This document shows positions 13,344 through 21,235 of a DNA stretch of 24,500 nt, in pieces. The notes under the pieces are model-generated. The model saw only the letters and a program-made list of their open reading frames with translations, ran no database searches and was not told the origin of the DNA. The DNA is from a virus. Each line of letters begins with the position of its first letter. Position 1 is the first letter of the stretch. The stretch covers positions 1 through 24,500 of the IMG/VR virus record IMGVR_UViG_3300027712_000143. The stretch is one strand, 5' to 3'. A program made the position numbers and the translations under genes.

Positions 13344-13435
13344 GTAGGTGCAAATTCGATAGCTATTACATGTAACGCAGAAAGCCGAAAAACTCGTTAC
13401 TTGCTATATCCTCTGTTGTCGGCTTAACCACCTAC
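13344..13435 (-). ncRNA. Candidate structured RNA with pseudoknot, upstream of pqqA
   Basis: Four helices fit within 92 bases. P1: GTAGGTG (13344-13350) with CACCTAC (13429-13435). P2: ATAGC (13359-13363) with GCTAT (13403-13407). P3: GTAACG (13372-13377) with CGTTAC (13395-13400). The P3 loop carries AAGCCGA (13382-13388), complementary over 7 bases to TCGGCTT (13419-13425) in the P1-P2 joint, making a pseudoknot. The minus strand is preferred because the plus strand has just passed a terminator, while minus-arm transcription from the endolysin runs into it and on to pqqA. P1 overlaps the endolysin stop. No Rfam family recognised. Confidence 0.5.
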
Positions 13436-13872
13436 AAAGTTTTACCTGTTAGAAAGTATTCCCTTTCATTCTGTCTACGTCTAAACAAACCTTCACTTCT
13501 TTTACCACCTGCATTACACCATTTTAGAAACTCGTTAGATGCTTCACCATACAGTTGCTCATTAAGTTTTCTTAATAGAGTAGATGTAGCAAAAGCATGA
13601 GCTCCTACGTTGTATGTAAAAGATACAAGAGCATCAAATTGGTTTTGTGATAATGCTACCTCTACTGCAGAGTTAATAGCTGTAACAGCCCACTGTACAT
13701 CTTTCTTTAACAGAGCAGTAGCTTCCATAGAACCTATAGTACCAAACACTTCACCTTGTACAATCTTATGTCCAAACCCTATAGTAGCAAAACCTGCTAT
13801 GTCTTTATAAGGTACTGCACTGTACCCTTCAAACTTCTTTATAAGTTCTAAACCTTCTTTAGATATATTCAT
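13432..13872 (-). CDS. Endolysin, T4-type lysozyme (glycoside hydrolase family 24)
   Basis: 146 residues. The N-terminus MNISKEGLELIKKFEGYSA carries catalytic E15, followed by D24 and T30 with the family spacing E-8-D-5-T, then TIGFGH. The C-terminal QNQFDALVSFTYNVG and FLKWCNAGGKRSEGLFRRRQNE are typical of phage lysozymes. It cuts the glycan strands of peptidoglycan. No signal-anchor helix is present, so it needs a holin to reach the wall. Two holin candidates lie at the far right end of the same strand. It shares a TAATG junction with the gene upstream of it. Confidence 0.9.
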   Translation of the reverse strand: MNISKEGLELIKKFEGYSAVPYKDIAGFATIGFGHKIVQGEVFGTIGSMEATALLKKDVQWAVTAINSAVEVALSQNQFDALVSFTYNVGAHAFATSTLLRKLNEQLYGEASNEFLKWCNAGGKRSEGLFRRRQNEREYFLTGKTL

Positions 13873-14237
13873 TATGTAGCCTGTGTTTGTGCTGTTAAAA
13901 TACCATTAGTAAATGTCATACTACCTTGTGTACCACCTGTAGTAAGAGCAGCAGTTGTAATAGTAACAGATATACCTGTAGATAAATTTTGTACTGTAGC
14001 ATATTCATTAACAGTAAGATGATATCTATTTAGACTATCTCCACCTTGAATGTTATTAAGAGTGTTATGGTCTCTGGTTACTATGTTATCTATATTACTG
14101 TTAGAGAAGTCTAAACTATTAAAACTAATACCAGAACCATTGTTTTGAAACTTAGAGTACAAAGCAAAGAACCATTCTCTCCACTCAAATGTATTGCCTA
14201 CAGGTGTCTGTGGTATTGGTGGTAATGTTAATGCCAT
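13872..14237 (-). CDS. Small probable virion protein
   Basis: 121 residues, start behind GAGGAAG. The N-terminus (MALTLPPIPQTPVGNTFEWREWFFALYSKF) is proline- and aromatic-rich. The C-terminal half (ISVTITTAALTTGGTQGSMTFTNGIL) is Thr/Gly-rich beta structure, as often seen in minor tail or head-decoration proteins. No family recognised. It lies between the endolysin and the PurD-like gene, coupled to both by TAATG overlaps. Confidence 0.6.
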   Translation of the reverse strand: MALTLPPIPQTPVGNTFEWREWFFALYSKFQNNGSGISFNSLDFSNSNIDNIVTRDHNTLNNIQGGDSLNRYHLTVNEYATVQNLSTGISVTITTAALTTGGTQGSMTFTNGILTAQTQAT

Positions 14238-15559
14238 TAATCTTCCTCACTATACTTAAAGTCTGTAGCATAACCTAGCTTGTGTAGCTTAGGTAATTCT
14301 TTTTCTAAACGTTCACCAATGTCATCACGTACAATAATGGAGTTAGGTATCTCAATAGAGTCCATTACCTTGTACGCTTTCTTTGCAGCTTCCTTAACAT
14401 TAGTTGCGGTTCCAGTAGTAACAAGAACGTAATCGCCAGCAGTAACGTACATCTCTCTTTCAACAATAGCACCATCTTCAAATATAGGGGCCTTCCCTAG
14501 TTTAACTTCACACAAGTGTACATCATCGGCTACCTTTTCATATCCATATACAGGGAACCCACTAGGGTCTCTACCAGTAGACTTAGTAAAAGGAAAGTCT
14601 GGAATAGCAGCAAGTACACCTACCGCATGTTTATAACTAGCACGTAATGTATCTACACCTTCAATAAGGTCTACCATCCACTCTACAGGGTCTCCCACAT
14701 GTAGACTAGCTTGTATATTAAATAAAGGCCATCCAGGTCTTGTAGTCCATTCTAGGGGACGTGGTTTACCACTACTATCATCAATAATAAAAGCAAGGTC
14801 TACATAACCAACATAGTTAATATACGATAGATAGTCTTCTAGTTTACCTAGTGTATCATCAAACAATTTAGATTGTTTAACATACTTAAGCACAGTACCC
14901 ATCTCACCAGTATTAACTCCGTAGTTAGATGGCATAAGTTTCTTAAACTCAAAGTTTTCACACTTAAGTTTATTAAAACCATGTGGTCCAAACCACCCAC
15001 CAACAGCTATTTCAATACCACTAGAGAACTCTTGTAGAATAAATGGTTGCTTGTTCTTACCTTTACTCTTCCAACGCTCTAACATAAATATCATGTCAGC
15101 AGGGTTTTTAGAAACATAGCTTAGTGCTTTGTCAACGTCTCCAGACGGCTTAGAGACATAACGTACTGGGTGTGCTTTAACATGCTCAATAGCAGAGTTG
15201 TAGTCATTAAAACTTGTAGAAGGAATAACATCTAAACCTGCTTTCTCTAAAATATTCATACCAAAACTACGGTCTAGTTCTAAATCAGAACCAGTGTTAT
15301 TAGCACCAATAATAGGGTACCCTTCTTTATGGTACTTCTCTAACTTGTGCATTTCATATGCATTGTCAGACAATACAATAATATCAGCCCACTTCATGTG
15401 CTGTTCCCAGTTAGCTACTCTAGGTATAAAACCCTTACCAATCTCAGAGACGTGTCCACGTACTTCACGTTGCCACTGTTTTACATAATGACCTGCTAAC
15501 ATACACTTCATAGCAAAGTCAGTAAAGGCTCCTGCTGGGTCTATTAAAAGTACGTTCAT
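14237..15559 (-). CDS. PurD-like ATP-grasp ligase (phosphoribosylamine-glycine ligase fold)
   Basis: 440 residues, close to the usual PurD length. The N-terminal nucleotide-binding start is MNVLLIDPAG. The ATP-grasp core has RYVSKPSGD, FILQEFSSGIEIAVGGWF, NYGVNTGEMGTV (PurD has a similar GPNTGGMG), YVGYVDLAFII and PLEWTTRPGWP. The PurD C-terminal domain follows (VLAAIPDFPF..., YVTAGDYVLVTTGTATNVKEAAKKAYK). Oddities: the ExN metal motif of PurD is EWT here, so Asn is replaced by Thr, and the DHKR-like stretch is changed, so the substrate may not be phosphoribosylamine. It sits amid virion genes, with ATGA overlap to the large internal protein, which points to late expression. Purine supply or modification of a virion or host molecule are both possible. 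Confidence 0.75.
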   Translation of the reverse strand: MNVLLIDPAGAFTDFAMKCMLAGHYVKQWQREVRGHVSEIGKGFIPRVANWEQHMKWADIIVLSDNAYEMHKLEKYHKEGYPIIGANNTGSDLELDRSFGMNILEKAGLDVIPSTSFNDYNSAIEHVKAHPVRYVSKPSGDVDKALSYVSKNPADMIFMLERWKSKGKNKQPFILQEFSSGIEIAVGGWFGPHGFNKLKCENFEFKKLMPSNYGVNTGEMGTVLKYVKQSKLFDDTLGKLEDYLSYINYVGYVDLAFIIDDSSGKPRPLEWTTRPGWPLFNIQASLHVGDPVEWMVDLIEGVDTLRASYKHAVGVLAAIPDFPFTKSTGRDPSGFPVYGYEKVADDVHLCEVKLGKAPIFEDGAIVEREMYVTAGDYVLVTTGTATNVKEAAKKAYKVMDSIEIPNSIIVRDDIGERLEKELPKLHKLGYATDFKYSEED

Positions 15560-18500
15560 TTCTTAGCAGCCTCTCGTTGTTCTTTAAATTTCTTCTTTTT
15601 AGCTTCTTCACGTTTTATAGCACGTTCTCTTTTAACTTCTCTAGAAGAATGCTGTGCATCTGTTTGACCATAAATAGTAACACCTAATACACCTAATATA
15701 GCACGCTTAGCAGCTTCACCTGGAGGAGCATTAAGCATAGCTGACACAGAGAATGGTAATGCTTGTTGTAACACAGCAGCAATACGACCTGCAGATGTAT
15801 TGTCTTTAATCATAGGAGCATCTGGACTAGGGTAAGCTTTACCAGTAGTAGCAATAACAGCAGCTTTAGGTAAGATAGACATCTTGTTACCAGCTGTTTT
15901 AGAGAAGTCACCTATCCACTCATAAAACTCCATAGCATGTTTAGCTAACTGTACAGATGTACCATCACCTAGTTCTACACGAGTCTTATCTTTTTTGTTA
16001 TCCCAAATAGCATGTCCAGAGAAAGCATAGTTAAGACCATTCAACAAAGTTGTCCATAGAATAGCAGTATGTATAACATAACGTCTAGCTAGGTCTTCCC
16101 TAGTTGTAGCATTAATAATACCTTTAACACCGCCTTTAATATCCATACTCTTAGGTAAAGCAGCTGTACCAGAACGAATAGCAGAGATAGTCCAGTCAGG
16201 TGCAAACATAAGCATTTGCATTACTTGTCTACCAGGCTTACTATATGCTTTCATAGCAATGCTACGTAAAAAGTTGTTGTTAACTTGGTCTGCAATACGT
16301 AACCAGTTCTGTCCACCTAAAGAGTCATTAACATGCTTAGCTACTTCTTTAGCTATCTGTTCATCAGGTAAGTGTGGATTCTTAGCTTTAATGTTATGAA
16401 ATAATTGATGTGATATAAGAAGCTTACCACCTGTATGAGCATAATCCCAAGTAATTTGATTCATACGATGTAGAGTATTTCTATCTACAAAGTCAGCACC
16501 TTTTTCTGCTATAGTTGTACCTAAAACTTTATCAGTCACTTGTCCTATTTTAGTAAGCATACCTGCGGCTACATGAGGGTCTTCAGATGTTACCTCTAAC
16601 CCTTGTTTCATAAGCATTTCAGTTAACTTAGCATGAGGACCACCCATACCCATAAAATCTTTATAAGCTTGTACAACACCAGGAGTACCAGGCATCATTG
16701 ACTGCATAGTCTCTTTAGGAGCCATTAAGAACCTAGCCATAGTAAGGTTGTTTGCATGGAACAAACTACCTACAGTGTTTATCATCTTAACTTTATTAGT
16801 TAGGTTAGCTAAAGCACTTACAATCATACCAGGGTCTTTTTGTCTCCACATATGCTCTAATAATGGAACATATTCAGGATGTACAAAATACCCTTTCAAA
16901 GGGCTAGACTCTTCAGAAGTAAATGGTTGGTACTTCTCTTGTTGTACCATTAAAGGGTCTTTAGATAGAATAGGTTTACCTTCTAAATTTAAATTTTCTA
17001 GATGGTCTATAAGCTGTTTTTCCATAACAGCCTTACCCATAGCTTTCATATAAGCAGCATAGATTTTACCATAATCACGCTCTACTTTAATACCACGTAA
17101 AGGTAGGTTAGTATCTTTCATACCTTTTCTACGAAGCTCATCCTTAACTACAGCTTCTAAGTCTCGTATAGTTCTATATTTACGATGTTGAGTATAGTCT
17201 CTAACAAGTTTTTTACCAGTAGTAGACTCACCTTCTAAAGCAGCTTGTAAGGCTATCTTCTCTTCTTTAGTACCTTCAAACTTAGACCAGTCAATAACGT
17301 GAGGAATATAGTTTTTTATTAAACGTTCCATAAGACCAAGTTCTACAGCCCTATTACCAACCTCTTCTATATGGGCATCCATTTCTTTTTTAACTTCAAT
17401 GGCCACTTCTTCAGAACCTACATGCTCACCCTCTTTAGCACCAAGAGAACGTCTATGTTCTATAGCAGCCTCTAAACCCTTTAGTTTTTCTTCTAAGTGA
17501 CCATACTGACCACCAGGATGGCTTGCAGCATCTGGATTTTTCTTTAGATAGTTAGCCCAAAATTTTTCAGTATTAGGCTTTAATTCTCTAGCAGCACCTC
17601 GTGTAACTTTACCACCAGATAAAGCCCAAGTATAAATGTCTGTAACATCTTTCATACTTTGTAGAGTTCTAAGTTTGTCTTCATCACCAAGTAACAAGTC
17701 ACCTTGTTTACCAGTTAAAGGTACTTCAGTAGACACAGTCATTTGTTTACGAAGCTTCTCATCAGGAACAGCTTCATTAAGTTTTTCTACAGTTGTATCT
17801 ACAATGTGGTCATTAGCACGAATAGCATCTAGAGTATCAGCAGTAGCTTCTGTAGCGCCCTTACCTTTGTGTACAGATTCTAGACCTTGAGATGTAACAG
17901 GATTAGTTTCAGACTCTACCTTACGTACTGTAGTAAGAGCATCTGCTATTTTTTTATTCATAGACTCAGGGAATACCATGCGAGTAAGCTTAGTAGGTTT
18001 ACCACCAAGTACAGGCATAGCAGCTGCAGATATAAGAATCTTAACAGGGTCTATCTTCTCATCAAAAGCAGCTTCTTTAGCAGTTTCTAAACCACCACCT
18101 ACAGTAGCTAGAGCAGCTGCCTTCTTAATAGAGCCAGGTTTAGACAAACCACCTGCAAGAGGGAATGAGGCTAGTTCACCACCAAAAGAAGCATAAGGAT
18201 GCTCTTTTTCTGTCTTAGCTAAATATTTTTTAGTTTTTTCAGGTAGCAAGGCCTGTGTAAGTTTTTCAGTGCCATAACCAGCACCAATACCAGCAAGAGC
18301 AGTTCCTATAATTTGTACAGGAATAGATACACCACCAGTAGCTACAGCTAAACCAGTTTCAACTGCAGCCATAGTACCTACAGCAGCTACAGAAGAAGGA
18401 ATGGACTCAAGCATATGAGCACCAAAAGCTTCTAAAGCAGATGTAGTTTCTTTAGGTTTAGGAGTTGCAGTTTTAGCTTCAGGAGGAGCCCAAGCACCAG

Positions 18501-18564
18501 CTGCTTCTGGAGGTATCCAAGTCTTCTGTGTACTTTGTACTTCTGGAGGAGTCCACTCAGCCAT
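15556..18564 (-). CDS. Large probable internal virion / ejection protein (1002 aa)
   Basis: The N-terminus has three W-x-P-P-E repeats (W4, W16, W25), then an Ala/Gly-rich hydrophobic stretch at about 60-100 (SSVAAVGTMAAVETGLAVATGGVSIPVQ...) able to enter membrane. The middle is long and charged helical, and the last 30 residues are strongly basic (KRERAIKREEAKKKKFKEQREAAKK). Size, composition and the run of three adjacent helical genes resemble the ejected core proteins of T7-like phages (gp14, gp15, gp16). No lysozyme or transglycosylase motif was recognised. It probably helps carry DNA across the cell envelope. Confidence 0.65.
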   Translation of the reverse strand: MAEWTPPEVQSTQKTWIPPEAAGAWAPPEAKTATPKPKETTSALEAFGAHMLESIPSSVAAVGTMAAVETGLAVATGGVSIPVQIIGTALAGIGAGYGTEKLTQALLPEKTKKYLAKTEKEHPYASFGGELASFPLAGGLSKPGSIKKAAALATVGGGLETAKEAAFDEKIDPVKILISAAAMPVLGGKPTKLTRMVFPESMNKKIADALTTVRKVESETNPVTSQGLESVHKGKGATEATADTLDAIRANDHIVDTTVEKLNEAVPDEKLRKQMTVSTEVPLTGKQGDLLLGDEDKLRTLQSMKDVTDIYTWALSGGKVTRGAARELKPNTEKFWANYLKKNPDAASHPGGQYGHLEEKLKGLEAAIEHRRSLGAKEGEHVGSEEVAIEVKKEMDAHIEEVGNRAVELGLMERLIKNYIPHVIDWSKFEGTKEEKIALQAALEGESTTGKKLVRDYTQHRKYRTIRDLEAVVKDELRRKGMKDTNLPLRGIKVERDYGKIYAAYMKAMGKAVMEKQLIDHLENLNLEGKPILSKDPLMVQQEKYQPFTSEESSPLKGYFVHPEYVPLLEHMWRQKDPGMIVSALANLTNKVKMINTVGSLFHANNLTMARFLMAPKETMQSMMPGTPGVVQAYKDFMGMGGPHAKLTEMLMKQGLEVTSEDPHVAAGMLTKIGQVTDKVLGTTIAEKGADFVDRNTLHRMNQITWDYAHTGGKLLISHQLFHNIKAKNPHLPDEQIAKEVAKHVNDSLGGQNWLRIADQVNNNFLRSIAMKAYSKPGRQVMQMLMFAPDWTISAIRSGTAALPKSMDIKGGVKGIINATTREDLARRYVIHTAILWTTLLNGLNYAFSGHAIWDNKKDKTRVELGDGTSVQLAKHAMEFYEWIGDFSKTAGNKMSILPKAAVIATTGKAYPSPDAPMIKDNTSAGRIAAVLQQALPFSVSAMLNAPPGEAAKRAILGVLGVTIYGQTDAQHSSREVKRERAIKREEAKKKKFKEQREAAKK

Positions 18565-19781
18565 TATTTACTACCTTTAGTATGTTCTACCCCATTCCAG
18601 ATATATTTTGCACCATTAGCTAGTTTATCATATTCAGCTTTAGAAGTAATTGTTACTGCCTTACCTGCAGGTTTTGCAGCAGGTTTAGCTTCTTCTTTTT
18701 TATCAGTACCATAAGTGGCATCTCGTAAGTCTTGGCTATAAGTTTGTAGTTCATTCTTAGCATTATCTAGTTCTGTTTGATTAGCCTCTAGTTTACGTTG
18801 TATAACAGCCTTAGCTGCTGCTACATCTTCTTCAGGAGCTAAACTCTTATCTAGTTTAGACATTTGAGATTCTAAATTTTTATTTTCAGACTCTAGAGTA
18901 TTAACATAGCGTTGTTGTGCACCTACAACTTTATTAACATCACCAATGTGTTTTTCTTTATCAGCTGCAGTTTGTTTACTTCTTTGGAAGTCTAAACTAG
19001 CACTCTTATAAGTACGAGCATCAGCTAAAGCACGGTTACGTGTAGCTAAAGTATTATTATGATAACGTTCTGTTTCTTTTAAGGTATCTTCTTTAATTTT
19101 CATACCTTGTGCTTTTAACTGCATGTCTGTAGTTTGTTTAACTGTACGACCTGTATTAATCATAGCATTAGCAACAGCTTCTCTTTGATTACGAGGTACA
19201 GACATTAGCTTAGTAGCTTTTTCATTATCTTGAGTAGATACTTCTTTTAAAAGATTATACCAGTTTTCATCAGTAGGAGCAGTTAAATAACCTTGAGCCA
19301 TTTGTCCATAAAACTCAGCTTGTTTACCTTTTAAAATTAAACCATCTGTTTGGCTCTTCATAGCCTTATTACTTAAGCTATCTAATTCAGCTCTAAACTT
19401 TAAAGCCATTTCTGGATTATTGTTCTTAGCAGAGTTAAGCATAAGAGCTTGTAACTGTTTAGCTTGTTGTTGATAAGTTTGAGCTTGCTGTTGATTAGCA
19501 GCCATTTCATTTTTAAAGTTAACAGCTCTCTCACGGTCTTCACCTGTAGTTTCAGATACAGGGTCATAACCACCAGGACCAGCCTCTTCTTTACGAGGTG
19601 TTAATTGTTCTTGAGGTTGCATAGATTTAGCTAGAATATCAGCTACACCTTTAGACTCTTGTTGTCTATCAGCATAAGCTTTCTTTTCAGCTTCTAATTC
19701 AAACTTACCACGTTCAGCTTGTGTAACAGATTTCTGTCTTTCAGCTTCTTCACCAACAAAATCTACAAATTCAGTAGCCAT
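18564..19781 (-). CDS. Probable internal virion protein, coiled-coil (405 aa)
   Basis: Almost entirely charged helix rich in Gln, Lys, Glu and Ala (EAEKKAYADRQQESKG, ANQQQAQTYQQQAKQLQALM, TLESENKNLESQMSKLDKS), with coiled-coil character, and a short Lys/Pro/Ala-rich stretch near the C-terminus. No catalytic motif. Position and composition suggest the gp15-like member of an ejection set. Its ATG lies three bases after the stop of the gp14-like gene upstream, and its stop overlaps the start of the 1002-residue gene. Confidence 0.6.
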   Translation of the reverse strand: MATEFVDFVGEEAERQKSVTQAERGKFELEAEKKAYADRQQESKGVADILAKSMQPQEQLTPRKEEAGPGGYDPVSETTGEDRERAVNFKNEMAANQQQAQTYQQQAKQLQALMLNSAKNNNPEMALKFRAELDSLSNKAMKSQTDGLILKGKQAEFYGQMAQGYLTAPTDENWYNLLKEVSTQDNEKATKLMSVPRNQREAVANAMINTGRTVKQTTDMQLKAQGMKIKEDTLKETERYHNNTLATRNRALADARTYKSASLDFQRSKQTAADKEKHIGDVNKVVGAQQRYVNTLESENKNLESQMSKLDKSLAPEEDVAAAKAVIQRKLEANQTELDNAKNELQTYSQDLRDATYGTDKKEEAKPAAKPAGKAVTITSKAEYDKLANGAKYIWNGVEHTKGSK

Positions 19782-19784
19782 ATA

Positions 19785-20738
19785 TTATCCCCAGTAACTT
19801 TTCATTAAATCTTGTATACCACCAATACCAGCTACAAGAGAACGTTCTGCATTAGCAGTACTAGCTGCTTGTAATTTTTGTTGTGCAGCATTAGCGTCTT
19901 GTCCTACAGATGGATTTTGCGTAGCACCAGATAGTTGAGCTAATCTACTATATTGATTCTGAAACTGGGTATTAAAATAATCACCAGAAGTAAGAGCCAT
20001 ATTATAGTTACCCATACCAGACATACTTTGTCCTGTTTGAGCAAGTTGTCTTTGTGTACCAGTAAGTGCCTGGTTAAGGCCTTGTTGATAACCAGCTCCA
20101 GAAGTAATAGAACTAGGATTAGCTACAAGTTGATTTAACTGTGCTGCATTAGCTGCTCTGTACTGAGCATAAGGGTCAGCACTGCTTTGAGCTTGACCTG
20201 GAGTTTGTGTATTAAAGCCTTGATAGGCATTATATAAATTACTACCTACTTTAGCAATGTTACCTAATGTCTTAGCACCACTCATAATACTACTCATAGA
20301 GCCAGCACCCTGCTGAACTACTTGACCAGCAACATCTACAGCTGAACCTAAAACATTACCAGAAGCATCATAAGCCATACCACCTAATAACTCTACAGAA
20401 CCATCAGCCACAGATGCTGCATCAATAGCCATACCACTAGCATCATAAACAACTGAAGGAGCTGCATCACTAAATAAGCTACCTGCCCCACCTACACCAC
20501 TTGCACCAACAGCACTACCAATAGCACCTAAAACATTACCCTGAGCTAAAGAGTCTATAGCATTAAAAGCCATAGCTGGCATTTGCCAAGGACCTGGAAT
20601 AAAAGATGCTACTTTTGCAATAGGTTCTATAATATCTACTGCTGTATCAAAAACATCTCCTACAGCAGAAAAAACAGAATCAAAAAAGTTTAATTGGCAA
20701 AAGCCAACAAACCATAGTGGGTTTAAATATTTTAACAT
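19785..20738 (-). CDS. Probable internal virion protein, gp14-like (317 aa)
   Basis: Start ATG with AAAGG 7 bases upstream. The N-terminus is hydrophobic (LNPLWFVGFCQLNFF, then FSAVGDVFDTAVDIIEPIAK), followed by small-residue, membrane-active-looking segments (NVLGAIGSAVGASGVGGAG). The C-terminal half is Gln/Asn/Ala/Gly-rich (AQYRAANAAQLNQLV, GYQQGLNQALTGTQRQLAQTGQSMSGMGNYNMAL). This is typical of gp14-like ejection proteins that form the outer-membrane part of the channel. Overlaps the sulfotransferase stop by seven bases. Confidence 0.6.
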   Translation of the reverse strand: MLKYLNPLWFVGFCQLNFFDSVFSAVGDVFDTAVDIIEPIAKVASFIPGPWQMPAMAFNAIDSLAQGNVLGAIGSAVGASGVGGAGSLFSDAAPSVVYDASGMAIDAASVADGSVELLGGMAYDASGNVLGSAVDVAGQVVQQGAGSMSSIMSGAKTLGNIAKVGSNLYNAYQGFNTQTPGQAQSSADPYAQYRAANAAQLNQLVANPSSITSGAGYQQGLNQALTGTQRQLAQTGQSMSGMGNYNMALTSGDYFNTQFQNQYSRLAQLSGATQNPSVGQDANAAQQKLQAASTANAERSLVAGIGGIQDLMKSYWG

Positions 20739-21235
20739 AAGTTAGCCTTTAGTTCTAGAATAAGTTTTCTAAGGTGCTCTGGATTCATTTTTATTTTATC
20801 TTGTGCTGAATTAACTTGCATTAGTTTAAGTTCATTATGACGTTCTTCATCAAACTCTTTTTGTAAAAGAAACTCATATATAGGTTTAGGGTTATTAAAT
20901 ATGTCTTCCCAATGTACATGCATACCTTTAATAGCATTAAGCATTTCTGTATATTTAGGATTACATAAAGATTCGTCTTGAGAAGACTTTACAATGTCTT
21001 CATAAGGTCTATGTAGTATAACCTTACGAGCAGGATGTTTGTTAACCCACTCTGGAAATCTATATAACCCTGTACAAGATACACCTACAACTCTTTTACT
21101 TTGTATAGCATCTAACTCATTGTAATGCTTAGTCCACATAGGTTCATGTAAACATAAAGTTGTATCTGTAGTAAGCCAGTTGGCTGTCCAAGTAGTTCCT
21201 GACCTGGGTGCAGCTAAAACCATAAACTCAACCAT
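20732..21235 (-). CDS. Minimal sulfotransferase-family protein
   Basis: 167 residues, short for this family (usually well over 200). The N-terminus FMVLAAPRSGTTWTANWL is the phosphosulfate-binding loop (P10-W16) that holds PAPS. KVILHRPYEDIVKSS resembles the RxP(F/Y)xxxxS motif that contacts the 3' phosphate. A likely catalytic His is in LCLHEPMW. It would move sulfate from PAPS to a hydroxyl or amine. Its place between tail and internal virion genes suggests late action on a virion glycan or host surface molecule. It overlaps both neighbours by eight bases or fewer. Family likely, activity unproven. Confidence 0.7.
   Translation of the reverse strand: MVEFMVLAAPRSGTTWTANWLTTDTTLCLHEPMWTKHYNELDAIQSKRVVGVSCTGLYRFPEWVNKHPARKVILHRPYEDIVKSSQDESLCNPKYTEMLNAIKGMHVHWEDIFNNPKPIYEFLLQKEFDEERHNELKLMQVNSAQDKIKMNPEHLRKLILELKANLC

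Larger units (their letters stand above)
13020..13431. other. Regulatory island between converging arms
   Basis: About 410 bases hold no long gene. From left to right: a small hairpin GTAGC-ctaa-GCTAC (13034-13047); a minus-strand terminator (13057-13084); a short hairpin CCTC-tat-GAGG near 13090; a plus-strand terminator (13109-13182); pqqA on the minus strand (13181-13252); its promoter with repeats (13273-13324); and a structured RNA (13344-13435). The TATAAT at 13025-13030 on the plus strand has no good -35 partner. Confidence 0.6.

Noticed and set aside
13344-13435. tRNA gene
   Set aside because: The 7-bp outer stem looks like an acceptor stem, but there is no T-arm consensus, no anticodon arm of 5 bp with 7-base loop, and the pseudoknot pairing does not fit a tRNA.
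17636-17890. Plus-strand open frame rich in Ser and Leu inside the 1002-residue gene
   Set aside because: Antisense to a well-supported gene, composition expected of a shadow frame, no ribosome-binding site.
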